Shown piece by piece: positions 1 through 5,978 of a stretch of DNA of 9,082 bases. This DNA is from Candidatus Hydrogenedentota bacterium (GTDB lineage: Bacteria > Hydrogenedentota > Hydrogenedentia > Hydrogenedentales > SLHB01). Under the pieces are notes generated by a model, which saw only the letters and a program-made list of their open reading frames with translations, was not told where the DNA came from and searched no databases. How positions within the stretch are numbered: position 1 is the stretch's first letter; each line of letters begins with the position of its first letter. The stretch is from the NCBI GenBank assembly GCA_013349485.1, contig DUZM01000282.1, forward strand, positions 1 through 9,082, written 5' to 3'. The position numbers and the translations under genes were made by a program.

Positions 1-29
1 AGGAGTACTTCAATCTTAGGCTTTTCCAT
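1..29 (-). CDS. 5' end of an unidentified gene (partial, runs off the left edge)
   Basis: On the minus strand an ATG at 29 opens a reading frame beginning MEKPKIEVL before the window ends. A GGAG motif at 38-41 lies 8 bases upstream, a good ribosome-binding-site distance, and this is the main support for the call. It follows the metallophosphoesterase stop by 67 bases on the same strand, so it could be the next gene of the same transcript. Nine residues are far too few to name a product. A second minus-strand ATG at 43 is also open to the window edge (MELTSWKS...) but lacks a comparable ribosome site, so I prefer the first. Confidence 0.4.
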
Positions 30-47
30 GACGTCAGCTCCATGTTT

Positions 48-60
48 CCGGCATTGCCGG
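48..60. repeat. 13-base palindrome between two same-strand genes
   Basis: CCGGCATTGCCGG is an inverted repeat with 6-base arms around a central T. As RNA it would fold as a 5-bp stem with a 3-base loop. It lies between the metallophosphoesterase stop and the start of the next leftward gene. No T-run follows it on the minus strand, so it is not a standard terminator. It may be a small processing hairpin or an operator, or it may be chance in GC-rich DNA. Confidence 0.3.
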
Positions 61-96
61 TGAATCCGACCCAAATCGTCTTCACTCGGGGCGACC

Positions 97-828
97 CTAC
101 TTTCCCTTGGTTAACCGGCTCACCAAGCCCGGGGGAAGACCCGCATCAAGAATCTTCTTCGTGGTTGCACCTATGTCGTACTCGACTCGATGAAACTCAA
201 AGACGGCGCTCTCGGTGTCGAATATCCCGAACGCGGCCCGCGGATCGCCGTCACGCGGCTGCCCAACCGAGCCCGGATTGATGAGATACCGGTTTCCATT
301 CTTGAGCCTGTATTTGTCGAGCGTTCTCTGCAGGACCAACCCGCCCTTCTCCGCAAACAGGGAAGACCGATGGCTGTGCCCAAAAAAGCAAATCCTTATG
401 TCGTTTTTCTCCAGCAGCTGCCACTGCGGCATCGCGTCCAACCAATCGATAATATACTCGTCCCGGCTATTGGGCGAGCCGTGGACCGCTAGACATCGCT
501 CATTGAAGATCCGTTGCGGGCCCGCGTTCGCCAACCACGCCTTGTGGTCGTCGCGCAACCACTCCGCATGCCGCAGAATTGCGGTTCTCGCTTTGCTGTT
601 GAAAAACCAAGGTTCTTCCAAGCCGCAAACAGCGGCATCGTGATTGCCGGCTATGATGAGGGCCTCGCGCTCGCGGACAATATCAACGACCTCGTTGGGG
701 TTTGCGTTATACCCCGTTATGTCGCCGAGACAGATCACGGCGTCCGGTTTGATCGCGTCCAACCTATCGAAGACCGCGCGGGTGGCCTCAAGATTGGCGT
801 GAAGATCTGCTATGACAGCCGCTAACAT
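97..828 (-). CDS. Calcineurin-like metallophosphoesterase, YfcE/MJ0936 type
   Basis: This 243-residue soluble protein is a binuclear-metal phosphoesterase, predicted to hydrolyse phosphodiester or phosphomonoester bonds in the cytoplasm; the substrate cannot be told from sequence. All family motifs are present in order: D-x-H at 8-10 (in ADLHAN), GD at 35-36 followed by ITG, GNHD at 61-64, the metal-ligand histidine 116 in VHGS, and GHSH at 150-153. The INPGSVGQPRD signature at 183-193 is typical of the YfcE/MJ0936 branch and of ApaH-like phosphodiesterases. Length is ordinary for the family and there is no signal peptide or membrane segment. The ATG at 828 is the only sensible start: the first metal motif begins eight residues in, and the frame meets a stop at 862-864 with no other start codon between. 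The nearest AGGAG (846-850) is 17 bases away, too far for a normal ribosome site, so translation may be weak or depend on the upstream HEAT gene, whose stop lies 82 bases before it. Confidence 0.9.
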   Translation of the reverse strand: MLAAVIADLHANLEATRAVFDRLDAIKPDAVICLGDITGYNANPNEVVDIVREREALIIAGNHDAAVCGLEEPWFFNSKARTAILRHAEWLRDDHKAWLANAGPQRIFNERCLAVHGSPNSRDEYIIDWLDAMPQWQLLEKNDIRICFFGHSHRSSLFAEKGGLVLQRTLDKYRLKNGNRYLINPGSVGQPRDGDPRAAFGIFDTESAVFEFHRVEYDIGATTKKILDAGLPPGLVSRLTKGK

Positions 829-910
829 GTCTGCACATCCGGGCGCTCCTACTTCTTCCTCTCAAGCGGATCGCATTCGAGCGCCGACCCGCAGGGATTC
901 GGGGTGCGCG

Positions 911-2578
911 TCATGGCGGCGGACGGTCGCCGGCGGATCGCCCCCCCACCTCGATGCGGCCCGCGCTCTCGGCACCCGAAATCGAGGGGGCCGCGTCCGG
1001 GCCGACGCCTACAGACGGCGCGATTGGTCCCTCGATGCTTCGGAGCGCGGACTTTGCATAGGCGCGGACCCGGGAAGGCCCATGATCGTAAACAGCCTTG
1101 ACAACAGGAATGGCGGCCTGGGCGCGCGGGCCGATGTCTTTGAGTGTGATGAGCGCCCTGATGTGGGCGCCGCCCGCAGGGTCTTCGGCCTCGAGTATTT
1201 CAGTGAGCACGCGGATGACGTCGCCGGGTTCGCGGCTGATCTTCCAGATTGCCGTAGCGGCGGTGACGCGGACGATCCTGTCATGGTCATTCAAAGCGGC
1301 CTGCAGATCGGGCAAGGCGCGCGCCGCTTCCGTGCCCATCTGGCCGAGCAATTCCGCCGCGTGGCGGCGATCGTAGTCCTCTCGGCTGCCGAGCATCAAC
1401 AACAACGCGTCGATCTTGAGCGGCGACTGCGGGTCGGCCCGGACGACAACCCGCGCGGCCGCCACGCGGACCTCGGGATCCGGATCGTGGAGAAGTTCCG
1501 CGAGTTTGGGTGCAGCGGCCTTCGCTTCCTCGCCTCTCCCGAGGAGGGTTGTGGCCGCGCCCAAGCGCACGCCGGCCGCCGGATCATCCAACTTCCGAAT
1601 CAGATCCGAGAGCGGCTCTTGGGGATCCAGAACGTCCAGCGCCCCGCGGATGGCCGCACGTACGTCCTCATCCTTCTCGACTTCGAGGGCCGCCCGAAGG
1701 TTGCCGGCCGCGTGAACGGGTTTGCGTGGGTTCTGTGCCATCATGCCGAGGCCGTGGGCCGCGCACCATCGGATCTCGGGGTCCTTCTCTTTTAGACAAT
1801 CACTTAGCTCCCGTTCTCCGTCAACTTTGGCCAAGGCCTCCGCGGCGCAAACCCGCAGCGGATCCCGTTCAGTCGAGGGCGCGCCGCGCCGCCCCCGCGA
1901 ACCCCTCTCGAGCAGTCTCTCGAGCTCGGGGACGGCCAGTCTCGCGTAGCGCCCAATCTTGCCAAGCGCCTTGGCGGCGGCCATTGCGACGCGATCCTCG
2001 TCGCGAAGCCGCTCGGTCAAGGCCGGCACGCCGCCCTGACTTAAGTAGACCTCCATCTCGCCAATAGCCTCGGCCGCTTGCGCCCGGGTAGCGGCGTCGG
2101 GGTCTTCGAGTTGTTCCATGAACGTCGAAAAAGAACTCTTGGCTTGGCGTGCGGGGCGACCTTTTTCGAAGCGGGCAAGCCGCCTTTGGACCTCCGGATA
2201 GTAAACCAGTCGAGAGGCACCCGCCAAGACAATAAAGGCGCCGGGAACCAATAAGACGGCCAAGGCCGCCGCCTGCAGAGCGCCGACCAGCCGATACGAT
2301 TTCCGGCGTGGGGCCGCCGTAGTTGCAGGGGGCCTTCTCGGGCTGCCGGTCAGCAGCCAGTCGAGCCCCAATGTCACCCCGATGAGGCTTGGCCAAAGCG
2401 CCGCGACGACCAGCCTGGGCGGCCCGACTACGCGGCGACGGGCGACTTGGACGCCTCCGATCCAGCGGCCGCTATGCTCGATTTCCGCCTGGACGGCCCA
2501 AGAGACAAAGAGACCCAAGCCAATCAGGAGCAACGCGATGGCGCAGCATCCGGTTATCAATCGCAATCGAGGCGCCAT
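911..2578 (-). CDS. Membrane-anchored HEAT-repeat protein
   Basis: This 555-residue protein has two parts. Three hydrophobic segments (about residues 9-29, 56-76 and 97-120) anchor it in the inner membrane. From about residue 150 to 515 it is a run of HEAT/PBS-lyase-like repeats (COG1413 type), with recurring patterns such as ATRAQAAEAIGEM, EVRVAAARVVV and RRHAAELLGQMG. A basic insert at about 225-240 interrupts the array. The last 40 residues are a Pro/Gly/Ala/Ser-rich tail ending PPP, probably disordered. HEAT solenoids of this kind are protein-binding scaffolds, so a membrane docking platform is the likely role; no catalytic motif is visible and the partner is unknown. The ATG at 2578 has GAGG 9 bases upstream (2588-2591) and leads straight into the first helix. 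The gene heads a leftward run with the metallophosphoesterase and diverges from a small membrane-protein gene whose helices resemble its own N-terminus. Confidence 0.87.
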   Translation of the reverse strand: MAPRLRLITGCCAIALLLIGLGLFVSWAVQAEIEHSGRWIGGVQVARRRVVGPPRLVVAALWPSLIGVTLGLDWLLTGSPRRPPATTAAPRRKSYRLVGALQAAALAVLLVPGAFIVLAGASRLVYYPEVQRRLARFEKGRPARQAKSSFSTFMEQLEDPDAATRAQAAEAIGEMEVYLSQGGVPALTERLRDEDRVAMAAAKALGKIGRYARLAVPELERLLERGSRGRRGAPSTERDPLRVCAAEALAKVDGERELSDCLKEKDPEIRWCAAHGLGMMAQNPRKPVHAAGNLRAALEVEKDEDVRAAIRGALDVLDPQEPLSDLIRKLDDPAAGVRLGAATTLLGRGEEAKAAAPKLAELLHDPDPEVRVAAARVVVRADPQSPLKIDALLLMLGSREDYDRRHAAELLGQMGTEAARALPDLQAALNDHDRIVRVTAATAIWKISREPGDVIRVLTEILEAEDPAGGAHIRALITLKDIGPRAQAAIPVVKAVYDHGPSRVRAYAKSALRSIEGPIAPSVGVGPDAAPSISGAESAGRIEVGGRSAGDRPPP

Positions 2579-2648
2579 GGATGTATGCCTCTAGCTTCCG
2601 CTACTAGACTAGCCCAAAGCGGCACAATCATCAAGCGCGTTGAAGGGT

Positions 2649-2676
2649 TTGATCGTAACAGCCCACATGATACACT
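2649..2676 (+). promoter_or_regulatory. Candidate sigma70-type promoter for the small membrane-protein gene
   Basis: TTGATC at 2649-2654 (four of six to TTGACA) and TACACT at 2671-2676 (four of six to TATAAT) are separated by 16 bases. The -10 element carries an upstream TG with one base between (TGATACACT), the extended -10 pattern. Transcription would begin about 50 bases before the ATG at 2733. The match was found by eye and the organism's sigma factors are unknown. Confidence 0.35.
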
Positions 2677-2732
2677 GGCCGTGTCGATTTCCAGGAGGGG
2701 GTCCGCCGGGAATCGCAGACGGGAGAAGACGC

Positions 2733-3101
2733 ATGCACGAGGAAAAGCATAGACCTTCGCTTGCGCTGACCCTCGGCTCCTGGGCGCTATTCGTCCTCAA
2801 CGCATCGGCCGCCGTCTCCGGCGTACTGTTGGTCACCCTGATCCGATCAGAACTGAAGCACACCGGCGGCGAGAAGTGGGGGTTTTTGCTCGTCCCGCCT
2901 TGGAGCCTCGGGGGCGCGGCAGTGACGGCGCCGCTCCTTGCCGCCACCGTCCTATGTGTCGCCTGCGCCCGAGAACGACTCAACTTCTTCTTTCGCTGGC
3001 TACTATTGCTCCTAGTCCTCATTGGCATGGTCTTTCACCTATCCCCGTACGTGCCCGAGTTTGGCACCGTAACGGCGCCGCTGGTTGAAGCCTTCGATTG
3101 A
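2733..3101 (+). CDS. Small three-helix membrane protein, unknown function
   Basis: The protein is 122 residues long with three strongly hydrophobic segments at about residues 15-37, 58-77 and 86-102, so it is an integral inner-membrane protein. I do not recognise a named family. The loop after the first helix reads IRSELKHTGGEKW and a PPW follows just before helix two. A comparable layout (AEIEHSGRW, later PP) occurs in the N-terminus of the divergently transcribed HEAT protein. The frame is open further upstream (an ATG at 2640), but I choose the ATG at 2733: GGGAG at 2721-2725 sits 7 bases before it, and the extra 31 residues (rich in Pro and Gly) overlap the predicted promoter. A stronger AGGAGG at 2693-2698 has no start codon at a usable distance. 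The gene ends 71 bases before the stop of the oppositely oriented DUF1846 gene. Open frame, ribosome site and helix content make a real gene likely; function is unknown. Confidence 0.7.
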   Translation: MHEEKHRPSLALTLGSWALFVLNASAAVSGVLLVTLIRSELKHTGGEKWGFLLVPPWSLGGAAVTAPLLAATVLCVACARERLNFFFRWLLLLLVLIGMVFHLSPYVPEFGTVTAPLVEAFD

Positions 3102-3172
3102 GAGGTGACCGCCTAAGACTGGACGCTGCGGGCTGGCAAAACGCTGACCATTTGGGGGCATTGCCGGGGGCA

Positions 3173-4699
3173 TCACATAATGTAAAGACTGTCGCTCGAG
3201 AAAGACGGGTCGCTCGTAAGGTTGACCCCCAAGGTTCTCAATCCTGCTTCGTCGCCGGGAGTCGGGATGTGGGTTATGTGCATTTCGCAACTTCGAAGTT
3301 CTTTCAGTTGCTCGATGGCCAATTTGGCGGCGCTATTCAATGGGGCCGAGGCCGCCACGGCTACGAGGGCCTCCTCGAGGTCGAGGCTGACGCTCCTGCC
3401 GTCTTTCATCACCTTCTTCATGTCGCCGATTGCCTCGACGATACTCGGCGCGATCAGGTGAATGCGGTCCGGGATTCCAGCCAGATGTTTGATAGCGTTT
3501 AGCACGGCACTCGTAGCGGCGTGCATGAGGGGCGAGTTGTTGCCCGTTACGATTGTCCCGTCTCGAAGTTCGATGGCGGTGCCGCAGTACACGCCCTCAT
3601 GGCCTTTCCCGGCACACGCTGCCCGTTTGGCCGCCTCCCGGGCGGGGCGGACCACGCGCCGATCCTCGATCTGTATACCGAGTTCATTCATGAGCAACTC
3701 GACTCGGTCTACCGTCTCGCGGCCCACCAACCCCATCATATACTCGCACCGATAGCGCAGCACCCGGCGGACGACCTCCTGTTTCGCCGCCTGACGGACC
3801 CCCTCCTCGTCGACAATGCCGAAACCCGCCCGATTGACCCCCATATCCGTTGGGGACTGGTAGAAGAAATCAGCGCCAGCGATCCGCTCGAGAATGCGTT
3901 TCAACAGAGGGAAGGCCTCCACGTCCCGGTTGTAGTTCACCGCGGTATTTCCGTAAGCCTCCAGATGGAACGGGTCAACCACATTAACGTCTTTTAGGTC
4001 CGCCGTGGCCGCTTCGTACGCCACGTTCACCGGGTGTTTCAGCGGCAGGTTCCAGATTGGAAACGTCTCGAATTTGGCATAGCCGGCGCGCACGCCCCGC
4101 TCGTACTCATGGTAAAGCTGGGACAGACAAGTCCCCAGTTTGCCGCTCCCGGGACCTGGCCCAGCGACCACCACCAGCGGGTGGGTGGTCTCGATATACG
4201 AGTTTCGTCCGTATCCTTCCTTGCTGACAATGAGGTCCACGTCGGTGGGATACCCCTTCGTGGCGCGATGGGTGTAGACTTTCAGGTTGCGCCGCTCGAG
4301 CTTGTTCTTGAAAAGCTGGGCCGAGGGTTGGTCCTCGTATCGCGTGATGACCACGGCCGTGATCACGAGGTCCCAGTCCCGTCGCAGATCGTCGATCAGT
4401 CTGAGCACATCGACGTCGTAGGTGATGCCAAAGTCGGCACGGATTTTGCTCCGGTCGATGTCCCCGGCATAGATACACAGAATGATGTCAACCTTGTTCT
4501 TAATCTGTTGGAGCAATCGCATCTTGACATTTGGACGAAACCCGGGCAAGACCCTGGATGCGTGATAGTCAAAAATGAGCTTGCCGCCAAACTCCAAATA
4601 CAGTTTGTCGTCGAATCGTTCGATGCGCTTTAGAATCTCGGCCGTTTGCTCCTCCAGGTATTTGTCTGCGTCAAAGGCGACTGGCTCGTTCACGATCAT
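3173..4699 (-). CDS. DUF1846 / UPF0371 family protein
   Basis: This 508-residue cytoplasmic protein is a clear full-length member of the UPF0371 (DUF1846) family, usually about 500 residues. Hallmark blocks are all present: KLYLEFGGKLIFDYHASRVLPGF at 32-54, a glycine-rich loop VVVAGPGPGSGKLGT at 176-190, the block opening FPIWNLPLKHPVNVAYEAA from 213, and DPFHLEAYGNTAVNYNRDV at 242-260. The glycine loop looks like a nucleotide- or phosphate-binding loop but does not match the Walker A spacing, and the Ser/Thr after the lysine is Leu. A structure exists for a streptococcal homologue, but to my knowledge no accepted enzymatic function does. The frame is open to 4762, giving 21 extra Arg-rich residues, but the ATG at 4699 has GGAGG 5 bases upstream, matches the family N-terminus, and the extension overlaps the likely promoter. 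The neighbour across the divergent gap is a GuaA-like PP-loop protein. Confidence 0.93.
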   Translation of the reverse strand: MIVNEPVAFDADKYLEEQTAEILKRIERFDDKLYLEFGGKLIFDYHASRVLPGFRPNVKMRLLQQIKNKVDIILCIYAGDIDRSKIRADFGITYDVDVLRLIDDLRRDWDLVITAVVITRYEDQPSAQLFKNKLERRNLKVYTHRATKGYPTDVDLIVSKEGYGRNSYIETTHPLVVVAGPGPGSGKLGTCLSQLYHEYERGVRAGYAKFETFPIWNLPLKHPVNVAYEAATADLKDVNVVDPFHLEAYGNTAVNYNRDVEAFPLLKRILERIAGADFFYQSPTDMGVNRAGFGIVDEEGVRQAAKQEVVRRVLRYRCEYMMGLVGRETVDRVELLMNELGIQIEDRRVVRPAREAAKRAACAGKGHEGVYCGTAIELRDGTIVTGNNSPLMHAATSAVLNAIKHLAGIPDRIHLIAPSIVEAIGDMKKVMKDGRSVSLDLEEALVAVAASAPLNSAAKLAIEQLKELRSCEMHITHIPTPGDEAGLRTLGVNLTSDPSFSSDSLYIM

Positions 4700-4704
4700 C
4701 GTTG

Positions 4705-4709
4705 CCTCC
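4705..4709 (-). promoter_or_regulatory. Ribosome binding site fixing the DUF1846 start
   Basis: On the minus strand GGAGG precedes the ATG at 4699 with a 5-base spacer. It argues against the longer frame that begins at 4762. Confidence 0.7.
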
Positions 4710-4736
4710 GTTCTCCTGCTTCTGTGGAACGCACGG

Positions 4737-4766
4737 ATTCTAGATCTCCGGGCTCGGGACAATCAA
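4737..4766 (-). promoter_or_regulatory. Candidate sigma70-type promoter for the DUF1846 gene
   Basis: On the minus strand TTGATT (4761-4766, four of six to consensus) and TAGAAT (4737-4742, five of six) are 18 bases apart. The start site would fall about 30 bases before the ATG at 4699, leaving a short leader that holds the GGAGG site. This is the best promoter-like pair seen in the window, judged by eye only. Confidence 0.45.
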
Positions 4767-4821
4767 TGCCCTTAACCTGCGAGTCCGATTCGTGCTATTC
4801 GTTCGAGTGATTGTGGTTTTC

Positions 4822-4835
4822 CCCGCCCGTGCGGG
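4822..4835. repeat. Short GC-rich hairpin in the DUF1846 / GuaA-like divergent region
   Basis: CCCGC and GCGGG flank a 4-base loop CCGT; an alternative pairing is GCCCG with CGGGC. It lies in the 282-base gap between the two divergent starts (4700-4981). The T-run lies on the wrong side for a plus-strand terminator, and the minus strand shows an A-run instead. An operator or leader hairpin is possible. Apart from this hairpin and the DUF1846 promoter, the gap shows nothing definite; I found only a weak TTGCCC/TATTGT pair (4845-4874) for the rightward gene. Confidence 0.3.
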
Positions 4836-4963
4836 CCTCGCCGATTGCCCTGGGTGGTCCTTTTCGAGTATTGTGTGGCCATTCCGTGATATGCCCGGGC
4901 TGTGGTAGGCGGCCGACCGTTTCCGTCTGCGAACGTCGGGGGTCAAAACGAGGCAAGAGGTCC

Positions 4964-4971
4964 AAGAGGAG
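4964..4971 (+). promoter_or_regulatory. Ribosome binding site of the GuaA-like gene
   Basis: AAGAGGAG ends 10 bases before the ATG at 4982. A GTG at 4973 in the same frame is only one base away, too close to be used. This favours the 320-residue protein over frames extending as far as 4811. Confidence 0.55.
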
Positions 4972-4981
4972 CGTGATACGT

Positions 4982-5944
4982 ATGATTAGGGAAATCGCCG
5001 CTGAGCAACTGAATCCCGATCACTTTATCGATGAGAAGGTCCGGGGAATCCGGGCGGATGTCGGGGAAGACCTGGCCATCAACGCCCTGTCCGGGGGGGT
5101 CGATTCCTCCGTGGTTACGATGCTGGGGCATCGCGCCTTGGGCGAGCGCCTGAAAACCGTCTTTATCGAGAACGGACTTATGCGCGAAGGAGAACCCGAC
5201 CGAGTGGCCAGGCTCTTCCAGGAACTCGGCGTCGGGGTCGAGGTGATCGATGCTCGAGAGAAGTTTTTCGCGGCACTCGAGGGCGTCACGGACCCTGAAG
5301 AGAAACGCGAGGCCGTCACGGAGACGTTCTACAAAGACGTCTTCGGCAAGATCGTCGAGGCAAGCGGCGCAACGTGCCTGCTTCAAGGGACCATCCTGAC
5401 CGACGTTGACGAGACCGTCGCGGGGATCAAACGGCAGCACAATGTCTTCGAACAGCTTGGGATCGATCCTCAGGAAGCCTTTGGCTACCGCATCATCGAA
5501 CCCCTCATTCAACTCCGCAAGGATAGCGTGAGAAAGGTCGGCAAAGCGCTGGGACTTCCTGGGGAACTGTTTGATCGCATTCCTTTCCCCGGGCCGGCGC
5601 TTTCGGCGCGCGTGATTGGCGAGGCAACGCCCGAGCGCATCGAGACCGCACGGAAGGCGACCGCTATTGTCGAAGGGCTGCTCCAGAACAGCGGGGCATT
5701 CCAGTACATGGCAATTCTCCACGAGGATCGAGTCACCGGCATACGCGACGGCAAACGCGAGTTCGGACAACAGATCGAAGTGCGTTGCTGGGACAGCGTG
5801 GATGCGCGAACCGCCTCGCCGAGACGGCTTTCTTTCGATACCCTCGAGGAACTTGCCCGGGCGATCATCGATAGCGTCCCTAGCATTGTCAGTGTCACGT
5901 ACAATATCGCATCGAAGCCTCCCTCAACGCTCGAAGCCGTATGA
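4982..5944 (+). CDS. GMP synthase C-terminal-like PP-loop ATP pyrophosphatase, stand-alone and divergent
   Basis: The 320-residue protein aligns by eye with the ATP-pyrophosphatase plus dimerisation part of GMP synthase and lacks the N-terminal glutamine amidotransferase. The PP-loop SGGVDSS is at 37-43, followed by VFIENGLMREGE (60-71), QGTILTDVDET (135-145), IKRQHN (149-154), IEPLIQLRKDSVR (172-184), PFPGPALSARVIGE (201-214) and a C-terminal SKPPSTLE (311-318). Family knowledge: this domain adenylates XMP and aminates it to GMP, taking ammonia from a glutaminase domain or subunit. Several normally conserved positions differ: YPDVIES is LTDVDET, the second residue pair of KSHHN is RQ, the GGLP after it is missing, PGPGL is PGPAL, and the MTA[DH]W-x-x-LP block is RTASPRRLSF (276-285). 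I therefore call a GuaA-like protein and withhold the symbol. Alternatives are a two-subunit GMP synthetase B chain or a paralogue sometimes labelled ExsB family. It ends 34 bases before the oppositely oriented GH51 gene. Confidence 0.85.
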   Translation: MIREIAAEQLNPDHFIDEKVRGIRADVGEDLAINALSGGVDSSVVTMLGHRALGERLKTVFIENGLMREGEPDRVARLFQELGVGVEVIDAREKFFAALEGVTDPEEKREAVTETFYKDVFGKIVEASGATCLLQGTILTDVDETVAGIKRQHNVFEQLGIDPQEAFGYRIIEPLIQLRKDSVRKVGKALGLPGELFDRIPFPGPALSARVIGEATPERIETARKATAIVEGLLQNSGAFQYMAILHEDRVTGIRDGKREFGQQIEVRCWDSVDARTASPRRLSFDTLEELARAIIDSVPSIVSVTYNIASKPPSTLEAV

Positions 5945-5978
5945 TGACACGGCGTTGAGGCGCGGTGTGGCTGCGCGA

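Noticed and set aside
812..1795. 327-codon plus-strand open frame
   Set aside because: It lies antisense to the HEAT-repeat gene; its translation is Arg/Gly-rich and unlike any family, as expected of a GC-rich shadow frame.
3102..3172. Possible terminator between the convergent small membrane-protein and DUF1846 genes
   Set aside because: Only a 4-bp TGCC/GGCA stem is visible and neither strand has a T-run after it.
4700..4762. N-terminal extension of DUF1846 (21 extra residues)
   Set aside because: The extension is Arg-rich, overlaps the promoter-like elements, and the ATG at 4699 has an ideal GGAGG and the family's normal N-terminus.
4811..4981. N-terminal extension of the GuaA-like protein (57 residues)
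   Set aside because: The Cys/Arg/Gly-rich translation has no amidotransferase motif, and the ATG at 4982 has a ribosome site and gives the expected domain boundary.
4943..5770. 275-codon minus-strand open frame
   Set aside because: It is antisense to the GuaA-like gene, whose motifs clearly identify the real frame.
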